Positions 23,885 through 33,263 of a stretch of DNA of 64,000 bases are shown in pieces. The position numbers were made by a program, and so were the translations under genes. The stretch comes from Myxococcus guangdongensis (GTDB taxonomy: Bacteria > Myxococcota > Myxococcia > Myxococcales > Myxococcaceae), in NCBI RefSeq assembly GCF_024198255.1, contig NZ_JAJVKW010000011.1, positions 186,001 through 250,000 of the forward strand. Reading direction: 5' to 3'. The notes beneath the pieces are model-generated. The model did no database searches and had not been told where the DNA came from. It saw only the letters and a program-made list of their open reading frames with translations. How positions within the stretch are numbered: the first letter of the stretch is position 1; each line of letters starts with the position of its first letter.

Positions 23885-26194
23885 TCAAGGCCGCGGGAGC
23901 TGCGCGGCGCACAACACCTTCGAGCCGTCCGGACGCGGCGCACACGCCGACGCGCGCTTCACCGAGGCCACCACTGAATCCACCGTGAGCAGCTCCGGCA
24001 GCACCTCCGGCTTGTCCGGCGTGCTCGGGCTCAGCACCAGATACATGGGCACACCCGCGCGCCCATGGTCCGCCAGCCGCGCGGTGATGCGCGCGTCGCG
24101 GCGCGTCCAGTCCGCCACGAAGAAGGCCACCTGGTGCTCGGTGAACGCGGCGCGAACCTCCTCGCGCGACAGCACCGTGCGCTCGTTGAACTTGCAGGTG
24201 AGGCACCAGTCCGCGGTGAAGTCGATGAACACCGGCTGCCCCGCCGCCAGCGCGGAGGCCACGGCCTCATCGCTCCACGGCTGCGCCATCGCCACGGTGG
24301 AGGACGCCTTCGCCGCCGGAGCCGCGGCCTCGTCGAAGCGCAGCGCCGCCACGCCCGAGCCCACCAGCACCACCGCCGCGATGCCCAACGACGCCCAGCG
24401 CCTGCCACCCTCCTGCAGCTGCGACTGGCCGTACACCCACGTGCCCAGGCCCACCGCCACGAGGAACGCGAGCAGCCGCGCCATGCCATCCACGCCGGCA
24501 AGCCCGCCCATCACCCACACCAGCCACACCGTGGTGCCCAGGAGCGCGAAGCCCAGCACCTGCTTGAAGCGCTCCATCCACGCGCCCGGCTTCGGCAGCT
24601 TCTGCACGAGCCCCGGCACCAGCACCAACAGACAGAACGGCAGCGCGAGCCCCAGGCCCAGCGCGGTGAACACCGCGAGCACCGTCAGCGGCCCCGCCGC
24701 GAACGCGAAGCCCACCGCCGTACCGAGCAGCGGCGCCGAGCAGGGCGTGGCCAGCACCACCGCGAGCACACCCTCGCCCGCGCTGTGAAGCAATCCGTGG
24801 CTCTGGTCCACCTTGCCAGCGAGCGCCGTGCCGTCCAGGCCCACGTTGAAGACACCGAAGAGGTTGAGCGCGAACGCCACCAGCACCGCGCTCACCGCCG
24901 CGACGAAGAGCGGCTCCTGGAACTGGAAGCCCCAGCCCACGCCCGCCCCGCCCGCGCGCACCGCCAGCACTGCGCCCGCGAGCGCCAGCATGCTGGCCAC
25001 GATGCCACCCGCGTACGCCGCCGCGTGCGCGCCCACCCGGCCCTGCTCCTGGCGCACCATGCGCGTGAAGCCATACGCCTTGAGCGCCAGCACCGGGAAC
25101 ACACACGGCATCAGGTTGAGCAGCGCGCCACCGAGGAACGCGAACAGCAGCGCCATGCCCAGGCCCATGGAGGCCTCCTGGGGCGCGGCCGGCGCGGCGC
25201 TCGTCACCGGCTTCACCGCCGCGATGGAGTCCTTGATGGAGGGCGCCTTCGCCACCACGGTCGTCGGCACGGAGCCCGGCGGCGCCGCCACGACGGGCGC
25301 CAGGGCCAGGTCCACCTCGAGCGCCTGATAGCCCGTGGCCTTCGTGCCCAGCCGCAGCACGCCCTTGAGGCGCGGCTCGGCCTGGGGCACGTCCGGCTCC
25401 GCCTTGCCCTTGAGCGCATAGCGGCCCGGGGCCGTCTGCGTGAGGGTGACCTTGTCCACGCCAGGGTTGCGCTCGGGGACGAAGAAGTCCTGCTCCGTCG
25501 CGGGCACCGAAGCGCCGCCGCCCGTCAGGGTGACGGTGCCGGAGAACTCCTTACCCGCGGTGAGCTCCTTCGCGTCCAGCGCGAGCACCGCGCTGTGGCC
25601 GGTGTCCTTCGCCGGACGGGGGACCTGCGCCTTCGCCGCGTCGAACGTGGGCGCGGCCTCGGCGTCCGCCATCGTCGCGGGCCCCACCGGGATGGAGCGC
25701 GTGAGCATCAGGTCCGCGGGGATGCAGTGCACCTCGCACACCAGCGCGTTCACCGCGGCCGACAGGTTGAGCGAGCCGGTGGCCTGCTCGGAGGCGCGCG
25801 CCTGGGCGAACAGGAGCACCTCACCCTCGTAGCCATGCGTGGTGATGAAGCCGTCAGGGGTGCGGAAGGTGCTCGGGAACGGCCACTGGAGCGCGCCCAC
25901 GGTGGAGCCGGGCGTGTCCCACGCGATGTCCGTCTCCAGGCCGGAGTCGCCCGGGTTCTTCCAGTAGACATGCCAACCCGGGTCCAGACGGAAGCGCACG
26001 CCCACGCGGAAGGTGTCGCCCGGCTTGACCTGGGTGGCGTCCACCAGCAACGAGGCCTCGATGCGCGGGTCGCCCTCGTCGGGTGCGCCCGTGGCCACCG
26101 CGGAGGGAGGCAGCGCCGCATGCGCCACCGCCGCCGCCAGCCACAGGCCGATACCGCCCACCAGGGCGAACCTCTTGGACACCGAGTGCTTCAT
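23885..26194 (-). CDS. dsbD: DsbD/ScsB-family thiol:disulfide interchange protein
   Basis: 769 residues in three parts: a signal peptide and N-terminal DsbC/DsbD-alpha-like region (about 35-330, with LVCEVHCIPADL carrying the Cys pair), a membrane domain of eight helices (about 345-600, with the CcdA-type GGALLNLMPCVFPVLALK and LATPCSAPLLG), and a C-terminal thioredoxin domain with the active site WCLTCK (about 675). It carries electrons from cytoplasmic thioredoxin to periplasmic thiol proteins. The N-terminal region resembles ScsB as much as classical DsbD. A GGGAGG precedes the ATG. First gene of an operon with the redoxin. Confidence 0.9.
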   Translation of the reverse strand: MKHSVSKRFALVGGIGLWLAAAVAHAALPPSAVATGAPDEGDPRIEASLLVDATQVKPGDTFRVGVRFRLDPGWHVYWKNPGDSGLETDIAWDTPGSTVGALQWPFPSTFRTPDGFITTHGYEGEVLLFAQARASEQATGSLNLSAAVNALVCEVHCIPADLMLTRSIPVGPATMADAEAAPTFDAAKAQVPRPAKDTGHSAVLALDAKELTAGKEFSGTVTLTGGGASVPATEQDFFVPERNPGVDKVTLTQTAPGRYALKGKAEPDVPQAEPRLKGVLRLGTKATGYQALEVDLALAPVVAAPPGSVPTTVVAKAPSIKDSIAAVKPVTSAAPAAPQEASMGLGMALLFAFLGGALLNLMPCVFPVLALKAYGFTRMVRQEQGRVGAHAAAYAGGIVASMLALAGAVLAVRAGGAGVGWGFQFQEPLFVAAVSAVLVAFALNLFGVFNVGLDGTALAGKVDQSHGLLHSAGEGVLAVVLATPCSAPLLGTAVGFAFAAGPLTVLAVFTALGLGLALPFCLLVLVPGLVQKLPKPGAWMERFKQVLGFALLGTTVWLVWVMGGLAGVDGMARLLAFLVAVGLGTWVYGQSQLQEGGRRWASLGIAAVVLVGSGVAALRFDEAAAPAAKASSTVAMAQPWSDEAVASALAAGQPVFIDFTADWCLTCKFNERTVLSREEVRAAFTEHQVAFFVADWTRRDARITARLADHGRAGVPMYLVLSPSTPDKPEVLPELLTVDSVVASVKRASACAPRPDGSKVLCAAQLPRP

Positions 26195-26377
26195 GCGCCT
26201 CCCGTTAACCCAGCCGCGACGGGCCCGCCAGCATCCGCGTGCGGACCACGTCCGTGCCAGAACCTCCCAGGCAGGCGGACATTCCCCGCGCCCGGCCGTG
26301 GCCAGGGGAGGTCACGAGACACACACACCGGCGCCAACAAGAGGGTGGCCCACCCGGGAGGGGCAGGCGGCCGAGCC

Positions 26378-27631
26378 TCAGTCCTCCGACTTCCAGGGCG
26401 CCAGGGCGGGCAGGGGCAGCGCCGGACCGATGCGGCTCAGGGTGATGCGGGACGCCTCCGAGTGCGCGCGGCGCATCACCAGCGCCTGCGGCTGGGCCGC
26501 GCGACGCTCGACGATGCGGCGCAGGTCCGCCAGCCGCTCCAGGTGGCGCTGTGGGGGCACCTCGGGCGCGCCCAGTCGCGCGAGCTTGTAGAGGGCCAGG
26601 TCCGCGGACTCCAGCGCCTGCTCCGCGGCGGACTGCTGCTTGCGTCCCAGCGACTTCCAGGCGGCGGCCTCGGCGGCGACCAGCTCCAGCTCCGCGGACA
26701 CCGCGCGCACGAAGCGGCCCTGGTCGCTGTCGGTCTCCACGCGCGTGACGAACACGGGTCCCCGGCGCGTGTCACTGCCCTCCACGAAGGACGTCGTCAC
26801 GCCCAGGCTCCACTCGGTGGACACCGGACGTCCCGCGAAGAGCACGCGGCGAGGGAAGGACTGGGACACCGAGCCGAGCGACGCGCTCATCGCGTCCCCC
26901 TCCACCCGCGCGGGGTAGCGGTGCCGGCAGCGCAGCTCCAGGAAGCCGGAGGGGAGCACGTACACGCGAGCGTCCGAGCCCACCTCGCCGAACAGCTCCG
27001 CGGACAGCGAGCCCACGGCGTCGGGCAGCCCCTCCGGGTCATCCACGTGCACGAAGCCCGTGCCGGACGGACCGGTGAGCGCCTCCAGGATGTCGGGCAG
27101 GTAGTGGCGCCCCAGGCCCAGCGCGTGGAGGGCGACGCCGGACTCGACGACGCGCGCGCCCAGCGTCTTGAACTCGGAGAGGTTCGACTGTCCGACGGAC
27201 GGCTCGCCGTCGGTGAGCAGCAGCACTTGCGGACGCGCGCCGGGGACGAGCACGCGGCGCACGGCGTCCGCGCCCCGCTCCACGGCCTCGTGCAGCGCGG
27301 TGCCCTCGCCGGACTCCAGCCGGGAGAGCGCCTTGAGCAGCGCCGCCTTGGCGGGCGCGTCCATCGCGCGCACCGGCAGCACCTGCTCCGGCTCCGCGTC
27401 GAAGGTGAGCAGGCCCAGGTAGTCACGGGGACTGGAGCGCTCCACCAGCGCCTGGGCCGCCTGCACCGCCGCGAGCAGGGGGATGCCGCGCATGGAGGCG
27501 CTGCGATCCAACACCAGGTTCACCGCCACGGGCGCGCGAGGCGTGTCGACGTTCGCCTCCAGCGTGACGAGCAGCAGCACTTCCCGGCCGTGCTCCGCGT
27601 CCCGCTCCACTGCCAAGGCCGTCTGCTTCAT
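26378..27631 (-). CDS. VWA-domain protein
   Basis: 417 residues. A VWA domain spans about 28-220 with an intact MIDAS: LDRSASM, a central Thr (GEGTALHEAV) and LLTDGEPS. The rest is a beta-rich region (about 230-330) and a helical tail. It resembles bacterial YfbK/inter-alpha-trypsin-inhibitor-like VWA proteins, but no signal peptide is seen from the chosen ATG, which has GGGAG 7 nt upstream. An in-frame extension to 27823 lacks coding character. No MoxR ATPase is adjacent, unlike the VWA gene at the left end of the window. Confidence 0.8.
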   Translation of the reverse strand: MKQTALAVERDAEHGREVLLLVTLEANVDTPRAPVAVNLVLDRSASMRGIPLLAAVQAAQALVERSSPRDYLGLLTFDAEPEQVLPVRAMDAPAKAALLKALSRLESGEGTALHEAVERGADAVRRVLVPGARPQVLLLTDGEPSVGQSNLSEFKTLGARVVESGVALHALGLGRHYLPDILEALTGPSGTGFVHVDDPEGLPDAVGSLSAELFGEVGSDARVYVLPSGFLELRCRHRYPARVEGDAMSASLGSVSQSFPRRVLFAGRPVSTEWSLGVTTSFVEGSDTRRGPVFVTRVETDSDQGRFVRAVSAELELVAAEAAAWKSLGRKQQSAAEQALESADLALYKLARLGAPEVPPQRHLERLADLRRIVERRAAQPQALVMRRAHSEASRITLSRIGPALPLPALAPWKSED

Positions 27632-27953
27632 CCGCGCTCCCGTGCGAGCCCACGACCCATTTTGCCGCGAACTGCCCCAGGGAGACGGCGTCTCCCAAGG
27701 CCGGAAGTCTCGTGGACCACACAGGGGGCGCCTCGCGGGGGTGAGGCCAGCACCGTCGAGGATGTCGGCAGTCACACCCCGGACGCAAGAGGGGCCGTCC
27801 GCACCCCACGCGGCTGACGACACACACCGTCGCGATTCATGTCTTGTCCGGGAAATCCCACCGGCCCGGGAGCCACCACGAAGGGGCCACCGCGCGAGCC
27901 TTCCGACGTCTCAGCAATGCCCCCGCGCGTCCACGAGCCGCGGGGGCCGCGTG
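27632..27953. other. intergenic region, 322 bp
   Basis: Lies between the start of the VWA gene and the stop of the small acidic gene, all on the minus strand. It should hold the VWA promoter. No ORF with coding bias, repeat or strong hairpin was seen. Confidence 0.4.
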
Positions 27954-28118
27954 TCACTCCGCCGCGTTCCACCCCCCCCACGACTCCTCGGCGTAGCCCC
28001 ACCTGCGGCCACCGGCGGAGCCATCCACGGGCGTCACGCTCTCGCACTCGCCATCTTCCGCGAGGTCCACATACGGCAGCCCCTCATCGTCCATGTACGT
28101 GGTGTCATCGTGAACCAT
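27954..28118 (-). CDS. small acidic protein, 54 aa
   Basis: Not recognised. The ATG has an excellent GGAGGAG about 7 nt upstream, which fixes the start and argues for a real gene although it is short; a longer in-frame reading (to 28235) would be Arg-rich and non-coding in character. The peptide is strongly acidic (about 12 Asp/Glu to 3 Arg), has one Cys (GECESV) and a C-terminal aromatic segment GYAEESWGGWNAAE. No membrane helix or signal peptide. It could be a small regulator, an inhibitor or a peptide precursor. Confidence 0.55.
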   Translation of the reverse strand: MVHDDTTYMDDEGLPYVDLAEDGECESVTPVDGSAGGRRWGYAEESWGGWNAAE

Positions 28119-28590
28119 GTCCGGCTCCTCCACCGGGCGCTCCGCTCGACGAGGGTGAACGGCCTTCCGGCTCGCCTCCCCGCGGACGCCCCTTTTTCGG
28201 TCCTCGTGGGCCCGCCCCATGCGGTACCCCGTCACAACTCGTTGACCGATTTACATGCCATGGTGACCATGTCGCTTCGCGTTGTAAAGCCCTTGGGACG
28301 TCAAAGTTTCGGGCCCTCCCTCGCTCCGCTGCTCCCCTGCCTGCCCTCCAGCCATGGACCCAACAAATACAGCCAGTTGGAGCAACATCCGGTGGCGGAC
28401 AGTCTAGGGAGCCATCGTACAAGGTAGGGCCTACCCCCGCCGGATGGAAGCACACACCTGTCAACACTCGGCCGTTTTCAAGCCGGTGAGCGCTGAGTGC
28501 GGGTGTTGGTAAATCGGTGTAGCGAGCCAGCTTGCTCGCCCAGGGCATCGCGCCGTGCTTCAGTCCCAAACACCCTGCCCGCTCGATGCT

Positions 28591-28604
28591 TGATTCGAGA
28601 ATCA
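28591..28604. promoter_or_regulatory. inverted repeat TGATTC-GA-GAATCA
   Basis: 6-bp arms with a 2-nt centre, about 90 bp before the Fe-S oxidoreductase start. Typical size for a dimeric repressor site. Confidence 0.35.
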
Positions 28605-28634
28605 CCCCTGTTAGGGTTGACGGGCACTCAAGTT

Positions 28635-28651
28635 TTGCCGCATCGCGGCAA
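28635..28651. promoter_or_regulatory. inverted repeat TTGCCGC-ATC-GCGGCAA
   Basis: Perfect 7-bp arms with a 3-nt centre, 42 bp before the ATG, where a promoter or early transcript would be. It may be an operator or a 5' UTR hairpin. Confidence 0.4.
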
Positions 28652-28693
28652 CGGGCCTACCGCAACATCCCCTGAGAGGTCCCCCGAGTCCCA

Positions 28694-30904
28694 ATGAGCC
28701 CCATCATCACCGGCCTTTTGCTCGCCATTGCCATCCCCATCTTCGTGATGACCATGTCCGGTCGCGTGGGCGTGCTGCTCGCGATGAAGAAGGAGGGGCG
28801 GCTCGACAACATCCCCCTGCGCATCAAGCGGCTCGTGCTCTTCGGGCTCGGGCAGAAGCGCATGGTGGACCCGGAGGAGTTCACGCCCGGGTTGATGCAC
28901 GTGCTCATCTACGCGGCGTTCATGGTGCTGCAGGTGCGCACCCTGATGATGTTCGCGATGGGCTTCTCCACGGGCGCGCTGGAGCTCTTCACGGATTTGA
29001 ACCACCCGTTCTGGCTGGAGAACGCCGGGGTGGGGATGCTCTACCGCGTCTACCTGCTGGTGAAGGACGTGGTGGCGGCGCTCGCGCTGGTGGGCTGCGG
29101 CTACTACGTGTGGACGCGCTGGAAGGTGAAGCCGGACCGCATGTCCCAGTCGTGGGAGGCGTACCTCATCCTGGGCTTCATCTCCGGGCTGATGGTGTCC
29201 GAGTTCATGTTCGGCGGCAGCCACATGGTGGCCGCGAACGCCGCGGCGCAGGTGGCGGTGGGTGCCACGCAGGTGCCCGCGTCCCCGGCCGCGCTGGTGT
29301 GGTGGGAGCCGTTCACCAGCCTGACGGGCCTGGCGATGATGCCCCTGGGCGCCACCGCGGCGCACGTGCTGGGCACGGCGGGGTTCTGGATCCACCTGGT
29401 CATCGTGCTGGCGTTCCTGAACTTCCTGCCCATCGGCAAGCACTTCCACATCATCACCGGCCTGCCCAACGTCTTCTTCCAGCGCACCCACTCCACCGGG
29501 AAGCTGTCCACGCCCAACCTCGAGAAGGAGGAGTTCGGCGCGGCGACGGTGACGGACCTGACGTGGAAGCAGGGCCTGGACCTGTACTCCTGCACCGAGT
29601 GCGGTCGCTGCCAGACGCACTGCCCCACGTACATCACGGGCAAGCCGCTCACGCACAAGGCCGTCAACCAGGACCTGAAGCACTGGCTCTGGGACAACGA
29701 GCAGTGGGTGGAGGAGGGCTACGGCCCCAACCACATGAAGGAGGCCCTGCCGGAGATCGTCGGCAGCGCGCTCAAGTCGGAGACGGTCTGGGCCTGTACC
29801 AGCTGCGGCTGGTGCGAGCAGGCGTGTCCGGTCTTCATCGAGAACGTTCCGCGCCTCATCGACATGCGCCGCTACCAGGTGCAGGTGAAGGCGGACTTCC
29901 CGCCCGAAATCCAGCGCGTGTTCGAGGGCATCGAGCGCCAGGGCAACCCCTGGGGCCTGGGCCAGGACCGTCGCGACGAGTGGGCGGAGGACCTGGCGCT
30001 GCCCACGTGGGGTGACGACGGCGGCCCGTACGAGTACCTGTTCTTCGTGGGCTGCGCGGGCAGCTACGACGACAAGCAGAAGAAGGTCAGCCGCTCGCTG
30101 GTCAAAATCATGCGGGAGGCGGGCGTGAGCTTCGCCACGCTGTCCAAGCAGGAGATGTGCAACGGCGACTCCGCGCGCCGCATGGGCAACGAGTACCTGT
30201 ACCAGACGATGGCGAAGACGAACGTCGAGTCGTGGAACTCGATGGGCGTCAAGGCGGTCATCACCCAGTGTCCGCACTGCTTCAACACCATCAAGAACGA
30301 GTACCCGGAGTTCGGCGGCGAGTACCGCGTCATCAATCACACGGAGCTCATCAACGAGCTCTTGCGTGAGAAGCGCATCAAGCTCTCCGCGGTGATGAAC
30401 ACGAAGCTCACCTACCACGACCCCTGCTACCTGGGCCGGCACAACGGCGTGTACGACGCGCCCCGCGAAGTGCTCAAGGCCATCCCCGGCCTCGAAGTGG
30501 TGGAGATGCAGCGCAGCAAGCGCGAGGGCTTCTGCTGCGGCGCCGGTGGCGGCCGCATGTGGATGGAGGAGCACATCGGCACGCGCATCAACCACAACCG
30601 GTTGAACGAGGCGGCGCTGACGCTCAAGCACGCGGAGGACCCGACCACGCCGTTCCCGGACGCCGCGGACCGGAAGAAGCCCGGCCAGGTGGGTGACTAC
30701 AAGGAGAAGGGCGGCACGGGCATCGTCGCCGTCGCGTGCCCCTTCTGCTCCACGATGCTCGGCGACGCGGTCAACGACACGGGCCGCGAGGAGAACATCA
30801 AGGTCAAGGACATCACCGAGCTGGTCGCCGACGCGATGGAGACGCGCGGTGGCCCGGCCGGCGGTGTCACGCCCGGCGCCACGCTGAGCGCCAAGCCGGA
30901 GTAG
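28694..30904 (+). CDS. membrane-bound Fe-S oxidoreductase (FadF/HdrCD-like)
   Basis: 736 residues. An N-terminal membrane part of about five helices resembles NarI-like haem/quinone domains. Two 4Fe-4S sites follow (CTECGRCQTHCP about 299-310, CTSCGWCEQACP about 369-380) and two CCG domains (FFVGCAG, QCPHCF, then FCCGAGGGR and ACPFCS) as in heterodisulfide reductase HdrD. Relatives such as FadF are thought to pass electrons from electron-transfer flavoprotein (beta-oxidation) to the quinone pool. No etf genes are within the window. A hairpin terminator follows. Confidence 0.85.
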   Translation: MSPIITGLLLAIAIPIFVMTMSGRVGVLLAMKKEGRLDNIPLRIKRLVLFGLGQKRMVDPEEFTPGLMHVLIYAAFMVLQVRTLMMFAMGFSTGALELFTDLNHPFWLENAGVGMLYRVYLLVKDVVAALALVGCGYYVWTRWKVKPDRMSQSWEAYLILGFISGLMVSEFMFGGSHMVAANAAAQVAVGATQVPASPAALVWWEPFTSLTGLAMMPLGATAAHVLGTAGFWIHLVIVLAFLNFLPIGKHFHIITGLPNVFFQRTHSTGKLSTPNLEKEEFGAATVTDLTWKQGLDLYSCTECGRCQTHCPTYITGKPLTHKAVNQDLKHWLWDNEQWVEEGYGPNHMKEALPEIVGSALKSETVWACTSCGWCEQACPVFIENVPRLIDMRRYQVQVKADFPPEIQRVFEGIERQGNPWGLGQDRRDEWAEDLALPTWGDDGGPYEYLFFVGCAGSYDDKQKKVSRSLVKIMREAGVSFATLSKQEMCNGDSARRMGNEYLYQTMAKTNVESWNSMGVKAVITQCPHCFNTIKNEYPEFGGEYRVINHTELINELLREKRIKLSAVMNTKLTYHDPCYLGRHNGVYDAPREVLKAIPGLEVVEMQRSKREGFCCGAGGGRMWMEEHIGTRINHNRLNEAALTLKHAEDPTTPFPDAADRKKPGQVGDYKEKGGTGIVAVACPFCSTMLGDAVNDTGREENIKVKDITELVADAMETRGGPAGGVTPGATLSAKPE

Positions 30905-30929
30905 TCCCGCCGCAATCGCCTCGAGCGAG

Positions 30930-30962
30930 GGCCCGGAGGCTTCCTTCAAGGAGCCCCGGGCC
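30930..30962. terminator. bidirectional terminator hairpin
   Basis: GGCCCGG-x-GGCT-x-CCTT pairs with AAGGAGCC-CCGGGCC, then TTCGTCGTTT on the plus strand. It sits between the convergent Fe-S oxidoreductase and DUF2378 genes and can serve both. Confidence 0.65.
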
Positions 30963-30971
30963 TTCGTCGTT

Positions 30972-31526
30972 TCAGGGCGCCCACTCCAGGAGGTACGTGC
31001 AGGACGGGCCCTCGCGGTGGAGGATGGCGACGCGGGGCATCCGCGCGCCGGAGAGCGTGAGCACCGACTCCAGCACGCCCACGTAGTAGTCAGGCCGTCC
31101 GTTGATGTCGCTGAGCCACAGCTCCACGCGGCCCGGTGCGCTCGCCTTCACCTGGGACGTCACGTAGTTGTCCGCGCCGCGAAACCCGCGGTTGAGCTGG
31201 AACAACATGAACTGGGGACCCAGCGCGCGCGCCCCCACGCCGAGCATCCGCCCCACCACCGTGCCCAGCATCCCCTGCATCACGGTGTGGCCCAGCTGGC
31301 GCCACGCCTCGTCCTCGGGGAGGTCCGGCCACACATCCACCAGCACGATGCGCTGCCAGCGCAGCCACTGGGACAGCGGATAGGTGGGCAGCAGGGGTTT
31401 GGACAGGTCCAGGCCCGCCTCGCGCAGCGCCTCCCAGCCGGCGGCGGAGAGCCGGTCCTTCAGCGCGAGCTGGAACAGTCCGTGGACCGTCCCGCCCTGG
31501 ACGCGCTTCGGTTCAGGGGTCTCCAT
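30972..31526 (-). CDS. DUF2378 (TIGR02265) family protein
   Basis: 184 residues. Length and pattern match the TIGR02265 family, a paralogous group largely confined to Myxococcales: an N-terminal TVHGLFQLAL segment, DLSKPLLPTYPLSQW, a Gly/Leu-rich VMQGMLGTVVGRMLG in the middle and a C-terminal beta-rich half ending in CTYLLEWAP. No biochemical role is established. Soluble, without signal peptide. The ATG at 31526 gives the family length; the longer frame to 31595 is not conserved-looking. Confidence 0.8.
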   Translation of the reverse strand: METPEPKRVQGGTVHGLFQLALKDRLSAAGWEALREAGLDLSKPLLPTYPLSQWLRWQRIVLVDVWPDLPEDEAWRQLGHTVMQGMLGTVVGRMLGVGARALGPQFMLFQLNRGFRGADNYVTSQVKASAPGRVELWLSDINGRPDYYVGVLESVLTLSGARMPRVAILHREGPSCTYLLEWAP

Positions 31527-31642
31527 AGGGTCTCGCTTCACACTTCCAGACCACCGTATGTCCCGCGGGCGGAGTCGGTGACCGCTTCCACGCACGCGTG
31601 GCGGGTGGTGAACGGCGCGACTGTCGCCGTGCCGACGCGCGC

Positions 31643-32104
31643 TCAGGGCTTGCGTTGCTTTTGCGAACGCAGCGCCCGCTCCAGCCGCGCGGTGGGGCCG
31701 TCATCGCCCAGCTTGCCGGCCACGTACGCACCGGCCGACGCGAGCTTGTGACCGAACCCCTCGGGTCGAGCGGGCGCGGAGGAGGTGCCCATCCGCCCGG
31801 TGGCCATGTGCGCGCGGGCCATGTCCTGGTCGGCCTGGGAGCCCGAGTCCCACAGCAGGCGGACGCTCTCCGAGTTGCCATAGGTGGCGGCCAGCACCAG
31901 GGCCGTCTCGCCCAGGGCGTTGGTGAGGATGGGGTCGCCGCCCGCCTCCATCAGCAACGCCACCAACTCGGAGTGGCCCTCGCGCGCCGCCACCATCAGC
32001 GGCGTGAGCCCCTCGTCGTCGAAGGGGTTGGGGTCGGCGCCCGCGGCGAGCTGGGCGCTCAGGGACTTGCGGTCATTGGCGAGCACGGCGTCGAAGAGGG
32101 ACAT
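31643..32104 (-). CDS. ankyrin-repeat protein
   Basis: 153 residues. About three ankyrin repeats span residues 1-95: LFDAVLANDRKSLSAQLAAGADPN, then DEGLTPLMVAAREGHSEL and LGETALVLAATYGNSESV. The basic C-terminal third (ARPEGFGHKLASAG onward) is outside the repeats. Probably a small cytoplasmic protein-binding module; the partner is unknown. GGAGG precedes the ATG at 7 nt. Confidence 0.88.
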   Translation of the reverse strand: MSLFDAVLANDRKSLSAQLAAGADPNPFDDEGLTPLMVAAREGHSELVALLMEAGGDPILTNALGETALVLAATYGNSESVRLLWDSGSQADQDMARAHMATGRMGTSSAPARPEGFGHKLASAGAYVAGKLGDDGPTARLERALRSQKQRKP

Positions 32105-32166
32105 TTTCAGCCTCCGTGCTCGCGAGCATCGCGCCTTTGGGGGCGCGGATGCCACCCGCCGTGGGA

Positions 32167-33144
32167 CTACAGGGGGCCGTACGAGGGCTCGGCGGCGCTG
32201 GGCACCGCCAGCGTGACGGAGTTGGACGGCGCCGCGGCCACCGTGGCGCGGTAGATGCCCGGGTCGCTGCCCGCCGAGTCAGCGAAGAGGAAGCCCACCT
32301 GGCTGGCGCCCGTCCACATGGGCCACGTCTCCTGCGCGCTCGCGCCGCCGTAGCTCGTCACGCGCCGCAGCGCGCCCAGCCGCCCGTTCGACAGCGGGGC
32401 CACGTAGGTGCGCACGCTGCCCGAGCCCCCGCGCCCATCCAGCGCCACCTGCGTGCCGTCCGGCGACACCGCGACGCGGTTGGCCACCGCGACCACGTCG
32501 CCCAGGGACGAGGTGTACTGGATGGAGCCAGCCGTCAGCGGCACGTACGCCACCTGGGTCAACTGCTGCAGGCCGCTGCCCGCGGGCGCCACCACCGCGC
32601 TCCCGTTGGGCACGAACGACGGCGCCCCGTAGGCGATGGTGGTGTTGGGGGTGAGCTCCTGGAAGCCGCTGCCGTCGGTGTTCACCCGGCCCAGCGACGT
32701 GAGGGAGCTGTTGCTCGGGGAGAAGACGAAGACGACGCTGCGGCCGTCCGGGCTGAAGGTGGGCGTGCGGAAGTTGGAGCAGCCGCGCGCGCACGCCGGG
32801 TCATTGGAGGCGAACAACGTGGCCACCGTGCCGCCCGTGGTGGGCACCGTCTGCAGGGCGGTGGCGCCATTGGCGGCGCGCGCCACGAAGACGACGCCGC
32901 GGCCATCCCGCGACACGGAGGGCCAGTACGCCCCGCCGGAGCTCGTCAGCCGCTGCGGACTGTTGGGGTCCCCCGCGTCATCCACCACGTAGACATTGCG
33001 GTCGGCCTCCCGCACGAAGGCGAAGCCCCGGCGGAAGTCGACGTCACCGATGCCGCCGCCGCCACCCGCGTCGTCGAGCGCCTCGCACCCACCCAACAGC
33101 CCCACCGCCAACACGCCACCGACGAAAACCCGCATGCCCGTCAT
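32167..33144 (-). CDS. TolB-like beta-propeller lipoprotein
   Basis: 325 residues. Signal peptide with lipobox LLGGC and a Gly-rich linker, then PD40/WD40-like blades: AYWPSVSRDGRGVVFVA, TPTFSPDGRSVVFVF, and NRVAVSPDGTQVAL, each with the SPDG turn of the TolB C-terminal propeller. It is a membrane-anchored periplasmic or outer-membrane lipoprotein. ATG at 33144 chosen over a TTG three bases earlier. There is no tol-pal context, so it is probably not TolB itself. Confidence 0.8.
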   Translation of the reverse strand: MTGMRVFVGGVLAVGLLGGCEALDDAGGGGGIGDVDFRRGFAFVREADRNVYVVDDAGDPNSPQRLTSSGGAYWPSVSRDGRGVVFVARAANGATALQTVPTTGGTVATLFASNDPACARGCSNFRTPTFSPDGRSVVFVFSPSNSSLTSLGRVNTDGSGFQELTPNTTIAYGAPSFVPNGSAVVAPAGSGLQQLTQVAYVPLTAGSIQYTSSLGDVVAVANRVAVSPDGTQVALDGRGGSGSVRTYVAPLSNGRLGALRRVTSYGGASAQETWPMWTGASQVGFLFADSAGSDPGIYRATVAAAPSNSVTLAVPSAAEPSYGPL

Positions 33145-33263
33145 CAAAGTCGTCGCTCCACGTTGCCCGGCCCGGTCCAGAGCCCCGCACTACAGGGCGC
33201 ACGGGGGCGGACGTCAACGCATCCGACGGCATTCACGGGCAGGCGGGCGAGGGCGCCGCGGTC

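Larger units (their letters stand above)
28119..28693. other. 575-bp divergent intergenic region, AT-enriched
   Basis: The stretch from 28240 to 28690 is clearly less GC-rich than the genes around it. It contains CATGGT-G-ACCATG (28259-28271), TGATTC-GA-GAATCA and TTGCCGC-ATC-GCGGCAA. It must hold the promoters of the Fe-S oxidoreductase and the small acidic gene. No further gene is supported. Confidence 0.5.

Noticed and set aside
24065-27817. 1250-codon open frame on the plus strand
   Set aside because: Antisense to dsbD and the VWA gene; His/Arg/Gln-rich product typical of reverse frames in high-GC DNA.
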